Origin: Mycolicibacillus parakoreensis
GTDB lineage: Bacteria > Actinomycetota > Actinomycetes > Mycobacteriales > Mycobacteriaceae
Assembly: GCF_022370835.2 (NCBI RefSeq)
Contig: NZ_CP092365.1
Location: forward strand, 3,410,001-3,474,000
Length of the DNA stretch: 64,000 nt
Direction: 5' to 3'
Shown: in pieces, positions 8,119 through 18,088 of the stretch
Numbering within the stretch: the first letter of the stretch is position 1
Layout: each line of letters begins with the position of its first letter
Made by a program: the position numbers and the translations under genes
Notes under the pieces: generated by a model
Told to the model about the DNA's origin: nothing
Seen by the model: only the letters and a program-made list of their open reading frames with translations
Database searches by the model: none

Positions 8119-8619
8119 ATGGCCGATTCGGCTCGGATCGCTGCCGTGGTGGCGATCCTGGGGGTGGCGGTGCTGTTCGGCACCGACATGTTCTGCGCGG
8201 TGGTGTTGCGGCCGGCGTTGGCGCACCTCGAGGACGGCCCGCTGGCCTCGGCCACCGGGTTCATGCATGCCTACGGCGATCGCCGGATGCCGGTCTTCGG
8301 GATCGTCGGCGGCCTCGGAGCGGGCCTCAGCGCCGCGGTGGCAGCCGGTGCCCGGCAGTGGGTCCCGGCGTGCGCCGCCGGGTTCGCCGTGGCGGTGCTG
8401 CTGGGCTGGCTGCTGGTCTACCGGCGGATCAGCGCGCCGATCAACCGGGAGCTCACCGCGGCCACCACCCGCGGGTGCCCGCCCGGGCGGGCCCGGCAGC
8501 TGCAGATCGCGTGGGATCGGGTCATCACCGTGCGCACCGTGCTGCAGGGCGTGGCGCTGACCGCGTTGTGCGCGGCCCTGGCCTGGCCCGCCACCGTCCC
8601 GACGGGTAACCCGACGTAG
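8119..8619 (+). CDS. DUF1772 (anthrone-oxygenase-like) integral membrane protein
   Basis: A 166-residue protein with four predicted membrane helices (about 7-28, 62-80, 82-100 and 138-155). Length, the conserved small motif around helix 1 and the polar helix WDRVITVRTVLQG are typical of DUF1772 proteins, some of which resemble anthrone oxygenases. The ATG at 8119 is preceded by AGGAGG with a 6-nt gap. It is the first gene of a two-gene unit controlled by the divergent TetR protein. A role in oxidising or exporting a hydrophobic compound is only a guess. Confidence 0.8.
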   Translation: MADSARIAAVVAILGVAVLFGTDMFCAVVLRPALAHLEDGPLASATGFMHAYGDRRMPVFGIVGGLGAGLSAAVAAGARQWVPACAAGFAVAVLLGWLLVYRRISAPINRELTAATTRGCPPGRARQLQIAWDRVITVRTVLQGVALTALCAALAWPATVPTGNPT

Positions 8620-8645
8620 GCGACGTAGGTAAGGAGACGACAATC

Positions 8646-9029
8646 ATGAGCACTTCGCGACGAGGGCACCGTCTCGGTCGCGCCGTGATGCGCGCGGCCC
8701 CGCCGCTGAACGCCGCGGTGATGGCGCTGGGCGACTCCCGGCTGGGCCGGTTGCTCCCCACCTCCATCACCCGGTTGAGCTATACCGGGCGCCGCTCGGG
8801 GCGCAGGTTCACGATCCCGGTGGCCTACCGGCGCAGCGGTAAGACCGGCGAGACCGTGGTGGTCGGGGTGAACCTGCCGGAGGCGAAGACCTGGTGGCGC
8901 AATTTTCTGGGTGCCGGGGCGCCGTTGAGCCTGCGCCTCGGCGGGGTGGACCGCGCCGGGCGCGGTGTCGCCGAGCGCGGCCCCGACGGCCGGGTGCGGG
9001 TCGTGGTGACCCTCGACGAGCCGGGCTGA
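8646..9029 (+). CDS. Nitroreductase/deazaflavin-dependent oxidoreductase family protein
   Basis: A 127-residue small beta-barrel protein. LSYTGRRSGRRFTIPVAYR (about residues 41-59) and KTWWRNFLGAG match the pattern (TxGRxSG...P; NWxxN) of mycobacterial F420-dependent Ddn-type nitroreductases. It is shorter than most Ddn proteins (about 150) and the last helix is reduced, so cofactor binding is uncertain. The start is supported by AAGGAG at 8631-8636 before the ATG. It lies 26 bp after the DUF1772-like gene and is probably induced with it by release of the TetR repressor. Confidence 0.8.
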   Translation: MSTSRRGHRLGRAVMRAAPPLNAAVMALGDSRLGRLLPTSITRLSYTGRRSGRRFTIPVAYRRSGKTGETVVVGVNLPEAKTWWRNFLGAGAPLSLRLGGVDRAGRGVAERGPDGRVRVVVTLDEPG

Positions 9030-9048
9030 TCGGGCCGGTCGAACGCCG

Positions 9049-9085
9049 CGCGGGCCCACCCGGTGGTCCTCGGCGCGGGCCCGCG
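9049..9085. terminator. GC hairpin between converging genes
   Basis: CGCGGGCCC (9049-9057) and GGGCCCGCG (9077-9085) form a 9-bp stem with a 19-nt loop. The stem lies in the 163-bp gap where the nitroreductase-like and S2P-like genes converge. No T-tract follows, so this is a weak call. The rest of the gap shows no gene. Confidence 0.35.
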
Positions 9086-9192
9086 GCACCCCCGACCGCC
9101 GGCGTCTTGACGGCCGGGGGCTAGGCGAGGCGGGAGTCCGGACTACCGCCCGGCCTGTCCGGTAGGTACCCGCTGCGGCCGGGATCCAGACA

Positions 9193-10329
9193 TCACGACC
9201 CGTCGTCGAAGCGGGCACCGAGCCCGCCGAGCGCCACCGCCCGGCTGATGTCGCTGGGGGAGACGATGCCGACCAGCGCCCCGCCGGCGTAGACCAGGGC
9301 GCGCCCGTCGGCGGCCGCCGACAGCCGGCCCAGCAGCGCGGTGAGCGCTTCGTCGGGGTGGGCGGTCGGGACCTGCTCCGGGGGGCAGGCGATGTCGCGC
9401 AGCGCGGTGGTGGCCCGCTGCTCGGCGGGGACCGCCCGGACCCGGTTGAACGTCACCAGCCCGGCCGGCCGGCCGTCGTCGAGCAGCGGGAAGCTGGAGT
9501 GGCGCCGCCCCAGCGCGGTGTGCTGCACGAACTCGGCGACGCTGATGTCGCCGTCGAGGGTCTCGGGCTCGGCGGTCATCACGTCGCCCACCCGCACCCC
9601 GGCCAGCGCGGTGGTGGTGCGGGCCTGTTGTTCCTCGGCGTTGGCCATCGTCACCACGAACAGCCCGAGCAGCACCCACCACAGTCCGTTGAGGCCGGCT
9701 CCGCTGAGGGCCTGCAGGATGCCCAGGGCGATGAGCGTGAACCCGAAGATGCGCCCCGCGCGTGCGGCCACCACGGTGGCGGTGAACCGGTCGCCGCGCC
9801 ACGCCCAGACCGCCGAGCGCAGGATCCGGCCGCCGTCGAGCGGGGCCGCCGGGATGGTGTTGAACACCGCCAACACCACGTTGATCACCGCCAGATAGGT
9901 GGGCACGGCCACCACCAGCGGGCCCGCCTCGACCAGCGCACCGACACGCGCCAGCCCGTAGCAGCCGGCGGCGATCAGCAGGCTGCTGGCCGGACCGACC
10001 GCCGAGATCCGGAAATCCGCGCCCGGGGTGGGCGCCTCGCCGCGCAGCCGGGCGACCCCGCCGAGCAGCCACAGCGTGATCCCGTCGACCTCGACGCCGT
10101 TGCGGCGCGCCACCACCGCGTGGGCGAGCTCGTGGCCGAGCAGCGAGGCCACGAACAACACCGCGGCCAGCACCGCCGCCGCCACGTACGCCGCGGTCGG
10201 ATAGCCGGGGGCGATGGCGGGCAGCTGCACGGTGAGCCCGCCGACCAGCAGCACCACGATCGCCAGCACACTCCAGTGCACCCCGACCGCCACCCCGGCG
10301 ATCCGGCCGAGCCTCACCGTCGTTTTCAT
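9193..10329 (-). CDS. Site-2-protease-like intramembrane metalloprotease with CBS pair (Rip3-like)
   Basis: A 378-residue polytopic protein. The zinc motif HELAH is at about residues 66-70 within a hydrophobic helix, and the second ligand lies in NTIPAAPLDGGR (about 157-168). Together these are the S2P/M50 signature. The C-terminal ~140 residues form two CBS repeats (VGDVMTAEPETL; ALVGIVSPSDISRAV) that usually sense nucleotides. M. tuberculosis Rip3 (Rv2625c) has this layout. Such proteases cut membrane-bound regulators such as anti-sigma factors; the target here is unknown. Start ATG at 10329 has GAAAGG upstream. It is divergent from the D-aminoacylase gene. Confidence 0.92.
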   Translation of the reverse strand: MKTTVRLGRIAGVAVGVHWSVLAIVVLLVGGLTVQLPAIAPGYPTAAYVAAAVLAAVLFVASLLGHELAHAVVARRNGVEVDGITLWLLGGVARLRGEAPTPGADFRISAVGPASSLLIAAGCYGLARVGALVEAGPLVVAVPTYLAVINVVLAVFNTIPAAPLDGGRILRSAVWAWRGDRFTATVVAARAGRIFGFTLIALGILQALSGAGLNGLWWVLLGLFVVTMANAEEQQARTTTALAGVRVGDVMTAEPETLDGDISVAEFVQHTALGRRHSSFPLLDDGRPAGLVTFNRVRAVPAEQRATTALRDIACPPEQVPTAHPDEALTALLGRLSAAADGRALVYAGGALVGIVSPSDISRAVALGGLGARFDDGS

Positions 10330-10359
10330 CAGCGCCTTTCCCGACCCGTGCCCCAACCG

Positions 10360-10366
10360 TAGGTTA
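10360..10366. promoter_or_regulatory. Divergent promoter with overlapping -10 boxes
   Basis: The heptamer TAGGTTA reads TAGGTT on the plus strand (10360-10365), 6 nt before the D-aminoacylase ATG. It reads TAACCT on the minus strand (10366-10361), which serves the protease gene with a ~25-nt leader containing GAAAGG. The whole gap between start codons is 42 bp. Confidence 0.55.
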
Positions 10367-10371
10367 GAACC

Positions 10372-12084
10372 ATGAACTACGACCTGATTCTGCGCAACGG
10401 CACCATCGTCGACGGGTCCGGCGGCGACCCGTTCGAAGGGGATGTGGCGGTGCGCGACGGGGTCATCGCCGCGGTCGGCGCGGTGAGCGGCTCGGCGGCC
10501 CGTGAGATCGACGCGACCGGGCTGCTGGTCACCCCCGGCTTCGTCGACCTGCACACCCACTACGACGGGCAGGCGATCTGGTCGGATCGGCTCACCCCGT
10601 CCTCGGCGCACGGGGTGACCACCGCGGTGATGGGCAACTGCGGGGTGGGTTTCGCACCGTGCCGCGCCGAGGACCACGACGTGCTCATCGACGTCATGGC
10701 CGGGGTGGAGGACATCCCCGGGGTGGTGATGACCGACGGGCTGCCCTGGACGTGGGAGACCTTCCCGCAGTATCTCGACGCGTTGGAGTCCGGGCGCCGC
10801 GATATCGACGTAGGGGTGTATCTGCCGCACTCGCCGCTGCGGGTGTACGTGATGGGCCGCCGCGGCGCGAACCGCGAGCCGGCCACCGAGGAGGATCTGG
10901 TTCAAATGCGGGCGCTGGCCACCGAGGCGGTGCAGGCCGGGGCGTTGGGGTTCGCGTCCTCGCGGCTGGCCACCCACCGCACCGAGGGCGGTGAGCAGAT
11001 CCCCAGTTTCGCCGCGGCCGAACGGGAGCTGACCGAGATCGCCCGTGGTGTGGCCGCCGGCGGCGGCGGGTTGATCCAGTTCGTTCCCGATCTGCCGGCC
11101 GGCGGGTTCCAGCCGGTGCTGCAGCAGGTGTTCAACGCCGCCTCCGACGCCGGACTGCCGGTGACGTTCACGCTGATCGCGTTGAACGGCGGTGAGCCGG
11201 TGTGGCCGCAGGCCGTCGCGATGATCGAGCAGGCCAACGACGCCGGGGGCCAGGTGACCGCCCAGGTGTTCCCCCGCCCGATCGGGTTGATGATCGGGCT
11301 GGAGTTGACCGCCAACCCGTTCGTGCTCTACCCGAGCTATCAGCGAATCGCCCACCTGCCGCTGGAGCAGCGGGTCGCCGAAATGCGCAAACCCGATGTG
11401 CGCCAACGCATTCTGGCCGACTCCCCCAGTACGGTGCCGGCCAACCCGATCCTGTACATGGCGCAGGCGTGGGACTGGATCTTCCCGCTGGGCGAGGACG
11501 CGAACTACGAGCCGGACCCGGCCGACAGCATCGCCGCGCGCGCCGCGGCCAGCGGTGTCTCGCCGGTGGAGGAGGCCTACGACCGGGTCCTCGACGACGA
11601 CGGTCACGCCATCCTGTTGGGCGCGATGGCCAATTTCGAGGGCGGGTCGCTGGACACCGTGGGGGCGCTGTTGCGCCGCGACGACGTCGTTCTCGGACTC
11701 GGCGACGGCGGCGCCCACTACGGCATGATCTGCGACTCCAGTTTCCCCACCTACCTGCTGACCCACTGGGCGCGTGACCGGAAGTCGGGGCGTCTCGGTG
11801 TGCCGCAAGCGATCCGGGAGCTCACCTCGGTACCCGCGGGGGTGGCCGGGCTCGGCGACCGGGGCCGGATCGCGGTGGGCTACAAGGCCGATCTCAACGT
11901 CATCGACCACGTGGGGCTGCGGCTGCACAAACCGGTGATCACCTACGACCTGCCCGGTGGCGGTCGTCGGCTCGATCAGACCGCCGACGGCTATGTCGCC
12001 ACGATCGTCGCCGGTGAGGTGATCGCCGAGAACGGCGTGCCCACCACGGCACGGCCCGGGAAATTGGTGCGCGGCCGCCGCTGA
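10372..12084 (+). CDS. N-acyl-D-amino-acid deacylase (D-aminoacylase-type amidohydrolase)
   Basis: A 570-residue amidohydrolase-superfamily enzyme. It begins with the small beta-sandwich strand DLILRNGTIVDGSGG. The metal-binding HTHYDGQ follows at about residues 60-66, then an IQFVPDL barrel strand and the late metal-site region GLGDGGAHYGMI (about 442-453). Family members remove the acyl group from N-acyl-D-amino acids or open related cyclic amides. M. tuberculosis Rv2913c is a comparable protein. No Shine-Dalgarno is present and the ATG lies 6 nt after TAGGTT, so it is probably leaderless. Substrate specificity is not readable. Confidence 0.92.
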   Translation: MNYDLILRNGTIVDGSGGDPFEGDVAVRDGVIAAVGAVSGSAAREIDATGLLVTPGFVDLHTHYDGQAIWSDRLTPSSAHGVTTAVMGNCGVGFAPCRAEDHDVLIDVMAGVEDIPGVVMTDGLPWTWETFPQYLDALESGRRDIDVGVYLPHSPLRVYVMGRRGANREPATEEDLVQMRALATEAVQAGALGFASSRLATHRTEGGEQIPSFAAAERELTEIARGVAAGGGGLIQFVPDLPAGGFQPVLQQVFNAASDAGLPVTFTLIALNGGEPVWPQAVAMIEQANDAGGQVTAQVFPRPIGLMIGLELTANPFVLYPSYQRIAHLPLEQRVAEMRKPDVRQRILADSPSTVPANPILYMAQAWDWIFPLGEDANYEPDPADSIAARAAASGVSPVEEAYDRVLDDDGHAILLGAMANFEGGSLDTVGALLRRDDVVLGLGDGGAHYGMICDSSFPTYLLTHWARDRKSGRLGVPQAIRELTSVPAGVAGLGDRGRIAVGYKADLNVIDHVGLRLHKPVITYDLPGGGRRLDQTADGYVATIVAGEVIAENGVPTTARPGKLVRGRR

Positions 12085-12093
12085 GTGCCGTTT

Positions 12094-12118
12094 TAGGATG
12101 TGGGCCGACCCTCAGGAG
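12094..12118 (+). promoter_or_regulatory. Promoter and ribosome-binding site of the Pro-rich membrane protein gene
   Basis: TAGGAT (12094-12099) is a good -10 and AGGAG (12114-12118) lies 5 nt before ATG 12124. The latter decides the start over the upstream in-frame codons. Confidence 0.5.
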
Positions 12119-12123
12119 CGCCC

Positions 12124-13095
12124 ATGAGCTACCCGCCGTACCCGCCCGAGCCCCCGCCGCTGCCCTACCCGGAGCAGGGCGGCTGGCCCGCCGGCGGGTA
12201 TCCGGGGTATCCGCCGGCGGGCCCGCCGCCCTACCTCGACGGCACCGGCGGGTACGGACCCGCACCGCAGCGCCCCCACGGCACCACCACCCTGATCGTC
12301 ACCGCCATCGTGGTGCTGGTCGCCGCGCTGGTCTTCGTCGGGGTGCTGGTCTGGTCGTCGCGTTCGGACACCGACACCACCGCCGCGTCGACCACCACGA
12401 CCGCCGCCCCCCGCACGCCGGTGCCGCCGGCCGTACCGGCCCCGATCACCCCGACGACCACGACGACCACGACGACGTCGTCGGCCCCGCTGTCGAGCAC
12501 CTGCAACGAGTCGGCCACCGGGCCGGGCCCGGCGACCCCGCCGGGCTGGTCGACGGTGACCTCCCCGCGGCAGGTGGTCTACGACGTGCCGTCGGAGTGG
12601 CGGGTGTTGTCGTGCAGCACCCTGGTCGGCTGGGAGAAGGAGTGCGACGACGGCCCGTTCGGCTACTGCCCGATCCGGATGATGAGCGGGGCCGCCGAAC
12701 TCGAGGACGATCGCTGCGACTCCGCCAGCCACGCGGTGACCGGGGTGCCGGGCGCGGCCGACGCCAGCGACATCGACGACGCGGTGCGCCGGGAGACCAC
12801 CCTGGTCGCCGACATCTACACCGAGGGCGACGTGGTGCCGACGGTGGCGCTGAGCGAACCGCGGCACTTCACCATCGGCGCGACCCCGGCGGTGCGGATC
12901 GACGCCACCGTCACCGGGATCGGCCCCGGCGAGTGCTCCGATTCGCCGAGCGCGCGGCACGTCATGGTCGCCACCACGGTGCCCGGCGAGACGGGCCCGG
13001 TGATGTTCGTCGCGGCGATCATGCAGGGCGGCGAGGGCGACCCCGACCCCGGCCTGGGCGAGCAGCTGGTGAGCACGCTGCGGTTCGCCGAGTGA
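12124..13095 (+). CDS. Proline/tyrosine-rich single-pass membrane protein with extracellular domain
   Basis: A 323-residue protein of a layout common in mycobacterial envelope proteins. It has a cytoplasmic Pro/Gly/Tyr-rich head (residues 1-55), one membrane helix (TTTLIVTAIVVLVAALVFVG, about 57-76) and a Thr/Ser/Pro-rich linker (about 82-125). A C-terminal extracytoplasmic domain carries at least six cysteines. AGGAG precedes ATG 12124. I do not recognise the outer domain. It overlaps the methyltransferase start by 4 nt (GTGA), so both are likely in one transcript. Confidence 0.8.
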   Translation: MSYPPYPPEPPPLPYPEQGGWPAGGYPGYPPAGPPPYLDGTGGYGPAPQRPHGTTTLIVTAIVVLVAALVFVGVLVWSSRSDTDTTAASTTTTAAPRTPVPPAVPAPITPTTTTTTTTSSAPLSSTCNESATGPGPATPPGWSTVTSPRQVVYDVPSEWRVLSCSTLVGWEKECDDGPFGYCPIRMMSGAAELEDDRCDSASHAVTGVPGAADASDIDDAVRRETTLVADIYTEGDVVPTVALSEPRHFTIGATPAVRIDATVTGIGPGECSDSPSARHVMVATTVPGETGPVMFVAAIMQGGEGDPDPGLGEQLVSTLRFAE

Positions 13096-13898
13096 CGCCG
13101 GTGAGCGGCGCGCGCTACACCCACGGCCACCACGAGTCGGTGCTGCGCGGGCATCGGCGACGCACCGCGGAGAACTCGGCGGCCTACCTGCTGCCGTGGC
13201 TGCGCCCCGACCAGCGACTGCTCGACGTCGGGTGTGGACCGGGCACCCTCACGGTGGGCCTGGCCGGCCGGGTCGACCACGTCCACGCGGTGGAGCCGAC
13301 CCCGGCGGCGCTGGCGTCGGCCCGCGAGCACGCCCGCCGCTGCGGGCAGCACAACATCACGTTCGCCACCGCCGACGTGCACGCCCTGCCGTTCGCCGAC
13401 GACACGTTCGCGGTGGTGCACGCCCACCAGGTTCTGCAGCACCTCGCCGACCCGGTGGCCGCACTCGCCGAGATGCGTCGGGTCTGCTCCCCCGGCGGGC
13501 TGGTCGCGGTGCGCGACAGCGACTACGCCACCTTCACCTGGTATCCCGCCGACCCCGCCCTCGACGACTGGCTGCGCCTGTACTGCGCGGCCGCCCGCGC
13601 CAACCGCGGCGAACCCGACGCCGGCCGGCGCCTGCTGGCCTGGGCGCACGCCGCGGGCTTCGTCGACGTCACCGCCTCGACCGACAGCTGGTGTTTCGCC
13701 ACCCCCGACGACCGGGCCGCCTGGGGCGGCATGTGGGCCGACCGGATCCTGCAGTCGGCGCTGGCCGATCAGCTGCTGGCCGACGGCACCGCCGATCACG
13801 CGACGCTGCAGGCGATCTCGGCCGCCTGGCGCCGGTGGGCCGCCCATCCCGACGGCTGGCTCGCGGTGCTGCACGGCCAGCTGCTCTGCCGGGCCTGA
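13092..13898 (+). CDS. Class I SAM-dependent methyltransferase
   Basis: A 268-residue methyltransferase, GTG start at 13092 overlapping the previous stop (GTGA). A second in-frame GTG at 13101 is possible. Motif I is LLDVGCGPGTLT, followed by the acidic end of strand 2 (HAVEPTPAAL) and motif IV-like HQVLQHLADPVAALAEMRRV. This makes it a UbiE/type-11 enzyme transferring a methyl group from S-adenosylmethionine. The start GARYTHGHHESVLRGHRRRT resembles other actinobacterial small-molecule methyltransferases. The methyl acceptor is unknown. Confidence 0.88.
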   Translation: MTPVSGARYTHGHHESVLRGHRRRTAENSAAYLLPWLRPDQRLLDVGCGPGTLTVGLAGRVDHVHAVEPTPAALASAREHARRCGQHNITFATADVHALPFADDTFAVVHAHQVLQHLADPVAALAEMRRVCSPGGLVAVRDSDYATFTWYPADPALDDWLRLYCAAARANRGEPDAGRRLLAWAHAAGFVDVTASTDSWCFATPDDRAAWGGMWADRILQSALADQLLADGTADHATLQAISAAWRRWAAHPDGWLAVLHGQLLCRA

Positions 13899-13904
13899 GA
13901 CGGT

Positions 13905-14921
13905 TTACAGCATCCGTTTGGCCGGGGTGGAGCGGGCCACCTCCTTGGGGTCGGCGTTGACCGCGTCGCCGAGCACCTCGTCGATGCGGCCCATCACCTC
14001 GGCGGGGATGCGCACCCCGGCCGCCTTGACGTTCTCGGCGACCTGCTCGGGGCGCGACGCCCCGACCAGCGCGGCGGCCACGTTGTCGTTCTGCAGCACC
14101 CACGCGATCGCCAGCTGCGCCATCGACAGCCCCAGCTCCTCGGCGATCGGCTGCAGGCCGGCCACCTTGGTCAGCGTCTCGTCGGTGAGGAAGCCTTTGA
14201 TCATCGCCGCCCCGCCCTTGTCGTCGGTGGCGCGCGACCCGGCCGGGGGCGGCTGGCCGGGCCGGTATTTGCCCGAGAGCACCCCCTGGGCCATCGGCGA
14301 CCACACGATCTGGCTGATCCCCAAATCGCGGCAGGTCGGCACCACCTCCGGTTCGATCACCCGCCACAGCATCGAGTACTGCGGCTGGCTGGAGATCAGC
14401 GAGATGCCCAGCTGGCGGGCGAGCGCATGCCCGGCGCGCACCTGTTCGGCACTCCATTCGCTGACCCCGATGTAGAGCGCCTTGCCGGCGCGCACGATGT
14501 CGGCGAACGCGCCCATCGTCTCCTCCAGCGGGGTGAACAGGTCGTAGCGGTGCGCCTGGTACAGGTCGACGTAGTCGGTGCCCAGCCGGCGCAACGAGCC
14601 GTCGATGCTCTCCATGATGTGTTTGCGTGACAGCCCGGTGTCGTTCTTGCCCATCGGCTGCGGGCCGGTCGGCCAGTACACCTTGGTGAAGATCTCCAGC
14701 GATTCGCGGCGCTGGCCGGCCAGCGCCGCGCCGAGCACCTCCTCGGCGCGGCCGTTGGCGTACACGTCGGCGGTGTCGAACGTGGTGATCCCGGCGTCCA
14801 GCGCCGCGTGCACGCAGGCGGTGGCGACGTCGTTCTCCACCTGCGAGCCGTGGGTGAGCCAGTTGCCGTAGGTGATCTCGGAGATCTGCAGGCCGGAGTT
14901 GCCCAAGTAGCGAAAGTCCAT
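13905..14921 (-). CDS. Aldo/keto reductase family oxidoreductase
   Basis: A 338-residue (beta/alpha)8 NADPH-dependent reductase. The catalytic tetrad is visible as Asp and Tyr in FDTADVYANG, Lys in IFTKVYWP and His in YQAHRYD. Cofactor-binding residues lie near VGASRPEQVAEN. Sequence style (YLGNSGLQISEITYGNW) matches the voltage-gated K+ channel beta-subunit-like group, which reduces aldehydes and ketones. I placed the start at the ATG at 14921 (MDFRYLG), with AGGA upstream; an ATG at 14942 would add seven residues. It converges with the methyltransferase gene with a 6-bp gap. Confidence 0.92.
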   Translation of the reverse strand: MDFRYLGNSGLQISEITYGNWLTHGSQVENDVATACVHAALDAGITTFDTADVYANGRAEEVLGAALAGQRRESLEIFTKVYWPTGPQPMGKNDTGLSRKHIMESIDGSLRRLGTDYVDLYQAHRYDLFTPLEETMGAFADIVRAGKALYIGVSEWSAEQVRAGHALARQLGISLISSQPQYSMLWRVIEPEVVPTCRDLGISQIVWSPMAQGVLSGKYRPGQPPPAGSRATDDKGGAAMIKGFLTDETLTKVAGLQPIAEELGLSMAQLAIAWVLQNDNVAAALVGASRPEQVAENVKAAGVRIPAEVMGRIDEVLGDAVNADPKEVARSTPAKRML

Positions 14922-14947
14922 GACCCCATCCTGACCCATCACACGGC

Positions 14948-14953
14948 TATCCT
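14948..14953 (+). promoter_or_regulatory. Leaderless promoter of the PNPOx-like gene
   Basis: TATCCT lies 6 nt before ATG 14960 and no ribosome-binding site is present. Confidence 0.5.
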
Positions 14954-14959
14954 TCAGCT

Positions 14960-15340
14960 ATGGCCGCAAAGAAAGTGGATCTCGACCGGCTGGCGACCGC
15001 GCTGGCGGACTACGACTTCGCCTACGTGATCAGCGTCAGCGACCACTACCGCGCCCACACCGCCACCGTGGCGCCGACGTTCGACGGCGCGCTGCTGCAC
15101 GTCGGCACGATCGGCCGGCACACCCGCACCAATGTCGAGGCGCACCGCGATGTCACGCTGCTGTGGCCGCCGCGGGCCACCGGCGGGTATTCGCTGATCG
15201 TCGACGGCCACGCCGAGAGCGTCGAGCCGTTGGTGGTCCGGCCCACCCGCGCGGTGCTGCACCGGCCGGCCACCGAGGACTCCGTATCGACCACCTGCAG
15301 CCCGGACTACGACTGCGTGGACTTCGTCGCCCGGCCCTGA
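14960..15340 (+). CDS. Pyridoxamine 5'-phosphate oxidase-like flavin-binding protein
   Basis: A 126-residue split-barrel protein of the PNPOx-like group, whose members bind FMN or F420. Support comes from the length, the strand order and GTIGRHTRTNVEAHRDVTLLW, similar to the flavin-contact segment of the family. The ATG at 14960 is leaderless. The last 34 bp overlap the 3' end of the converging metallo-hydrolase gene, so transcription of the two could interfere. The natural substrate cannot be inferred. Confidence 0.75.
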   Translation: MAAKKVDLDRLATALADYDFAYVISVSDHYRAHTATVAPTFDGALLHVGTIGRHTRTNVEAHRDVTLLWPPRATGGYSLIVDGHAESVEPLVVRPTRAVLHRPATEDSVSTTCSPDYDCVDFVARP

Positions 15341-16140
15341 CCGGCCTTGATCGTCTCGCCGTCGCGGCCGGCCCGCGCGCCGCAGGCCGCCAGCCGCGCC
15401 GCCAGATCCGGCGGGTTGTGGTGCCCGAGGTGCACGGCGACGACGTCGGTGTGGGCGACGACCGCGCCGCGGTCGCGCAGCGCGGCGACGGTCGCGGCGA
15501 ACGCCGGTAAGTCGTGATGCTGGGTGCCGTGGTCGGTGAACGTGCCGAACGTCTCCTCCAAAAAGACCGCGTCGTAGGCGGCGTCGCGCACCGCGCGCAG
15601 CGTCGCCGCCGGCAGCGGGCCGGTGTCGGTGGCCCACAGGATCCGGCCCTCGGCGGTGACGTCGTAGAGCAGCGCCTCACCGCCGAACTCGCGAGCGTGG
15701 TTGGCTTGCAGCGCCGCCACCCGGTAGCCGTCGAGTTCGACCACGTCGCCGGGCGCCAGCGGATGAAACCGGATCGGGTTGGTCTCTTCGACCCAGGGTC
15801 GGCACTGCGCCAGCGCGCTCGGCGGGCCCCACACGTGCAGCGGCGCGGTGGTCTGCGTCCAGTGCCGCATCAGCAGCGCGCCGGGGCCGATGTGGTCGAA
15901 GTGGGCGTGGGTGAGCAGCAGGTGGCGCAGCCCGGTCAGCGGCGCGCGGTGGCGCACCGCCGCCCGCGGCACCTCGGTGCCGCACTCGATCAACAGCACG
16001 TCGTCGAGCAGGGCCGCGGTCTGACCGCGGATCTCGGCGCGTGCCGCGGCGTCGGCGCACGAGGCGCAGCCACAGAACGGGTTGGGCCAGCCGTCGGCGC
16101 TGCCGGTGCCCAGCAGCAGGATCTCCATAGCGGTGGCCAC
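15307..16140 (-). CDS. Metallo-beta-lactamase-fold hydrolase (PhnP/PqqB-like)
   Basis: A 277-residue metallo-hydrolase. It opens MEILLLGTGSADGWPNPFC with CGCASC, the cysteine-bearing N-terminus typical of PhnP-like phosphodiesterases, and has the metal motif THAHFDHIGP (HxHxDH). Later metal residues lie in WATDTGPL and VAVHLGHHN. Such enzymes hydrolyse cyclic phosphates, lactones or related esters. The start is GTG at 16140, with GAGGGG 7 nt upstream; the internal ATG at 16128 is an alternative. The 3' end overlaps the PNPOx-like gene by 34 bp. Confidence 0.85.
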   Translation of the reverse strand: MATAMEILLLGTGSADGWPNPFCGCASCADAAARAEIRGQTAALLDDVLLIECGTEVPRAAVRHRAPLTGLRHLLLTHAHFDHIGPGALLMRHWTQTTAPLHVWGPPSALAQCRPWVEETNPIRFHPLAPGDVVELDGYRVAALQANHAREFGGEALLYDVTAEGRILWATDTGPLPAATLRAVRDAAYDAVFLEETFGTFTDHGTQHHDLPAFAATVAALRDRGAVVAHTDVVAVHLGHHNPPDLAARLAACGARAGRDGETIKAGQGRATKSTQS

Positions 16141-16155
16141 GCTACGACCCCTCGG

Positions 16156-16228
16156 CGTTGACTCTGCGCCGAGGGCGGCGGCGACCCGCGATTCGGGGAC
16201 GATCCGCGCCGTGAGCGCAGAGTCAACG
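16156..16228. repeat. Perfect 14-bp inverted repeat upstream of the metallo-hydrolase gene
   Basis: CGTTGACTCTGCGC (16156-16169) and GCGCAGAGTCAACG (16215-16228) are exact inverted copies separated by 45 bp. They lie in the groEL2/hydrolase gap, immediately upstream of the hydrolase ribosome-binding region. The segment from about 16230 to 16280 is a simple run of CGACCCCAA-like units. Confidence 0.65.
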
Positions 16229-16281
16229 AAGAGGGCGCAGCGACCGCAGCGACCCCAACGACCCCAACGACTCCAACGACA

Positions 16282-16313
16282 AAGGCCCGGCCCGCAAACG
16301 CGGACCGGGCCTT
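16282..16313 (-). terminator. Transcription terminator of groEL2
   Basis: Just past the groEL2 stop, AAGGCCCGG-x-CCGC and GCGG-x-CCGGGCCTT form a 13-bp stem with one mismatch and an AAAC loop. On the minus strand the hairpin is followed by TTTGTCGTT. Strong stem, weak U-tract, as usual in mycobacteria. Confidence 0.7.
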
Positions 16314-16329
16314 GTCGTCGGCGTGGGAC

Positions 16330-18057
<1,728 letters not shown>

Positions 18058-18084
18058 CTAGCACTCACCGGTCGCGAGTGCCAA
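18058..18084. promoter_or_regulatory. CIRCE element 1 (HrcA operator) of groEL2
   Basis: CTAGCACTC-N9-GAGTGCCAA matches the CIRCE consensus TTAGCACTC-N9-GAGTGCTAA with two changes. It lies downstream of the deduced -10. Confidence 0.9.
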
Positions 18085-18088
18085 ATCA

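Noticed and set aside
9193..11928. 911-codon minus frame extending the protease upstream through the D-aminoacylase gene
   Set aside because: The true protease starts at 10329; the rest is antisense to a clear amidohydrolase.
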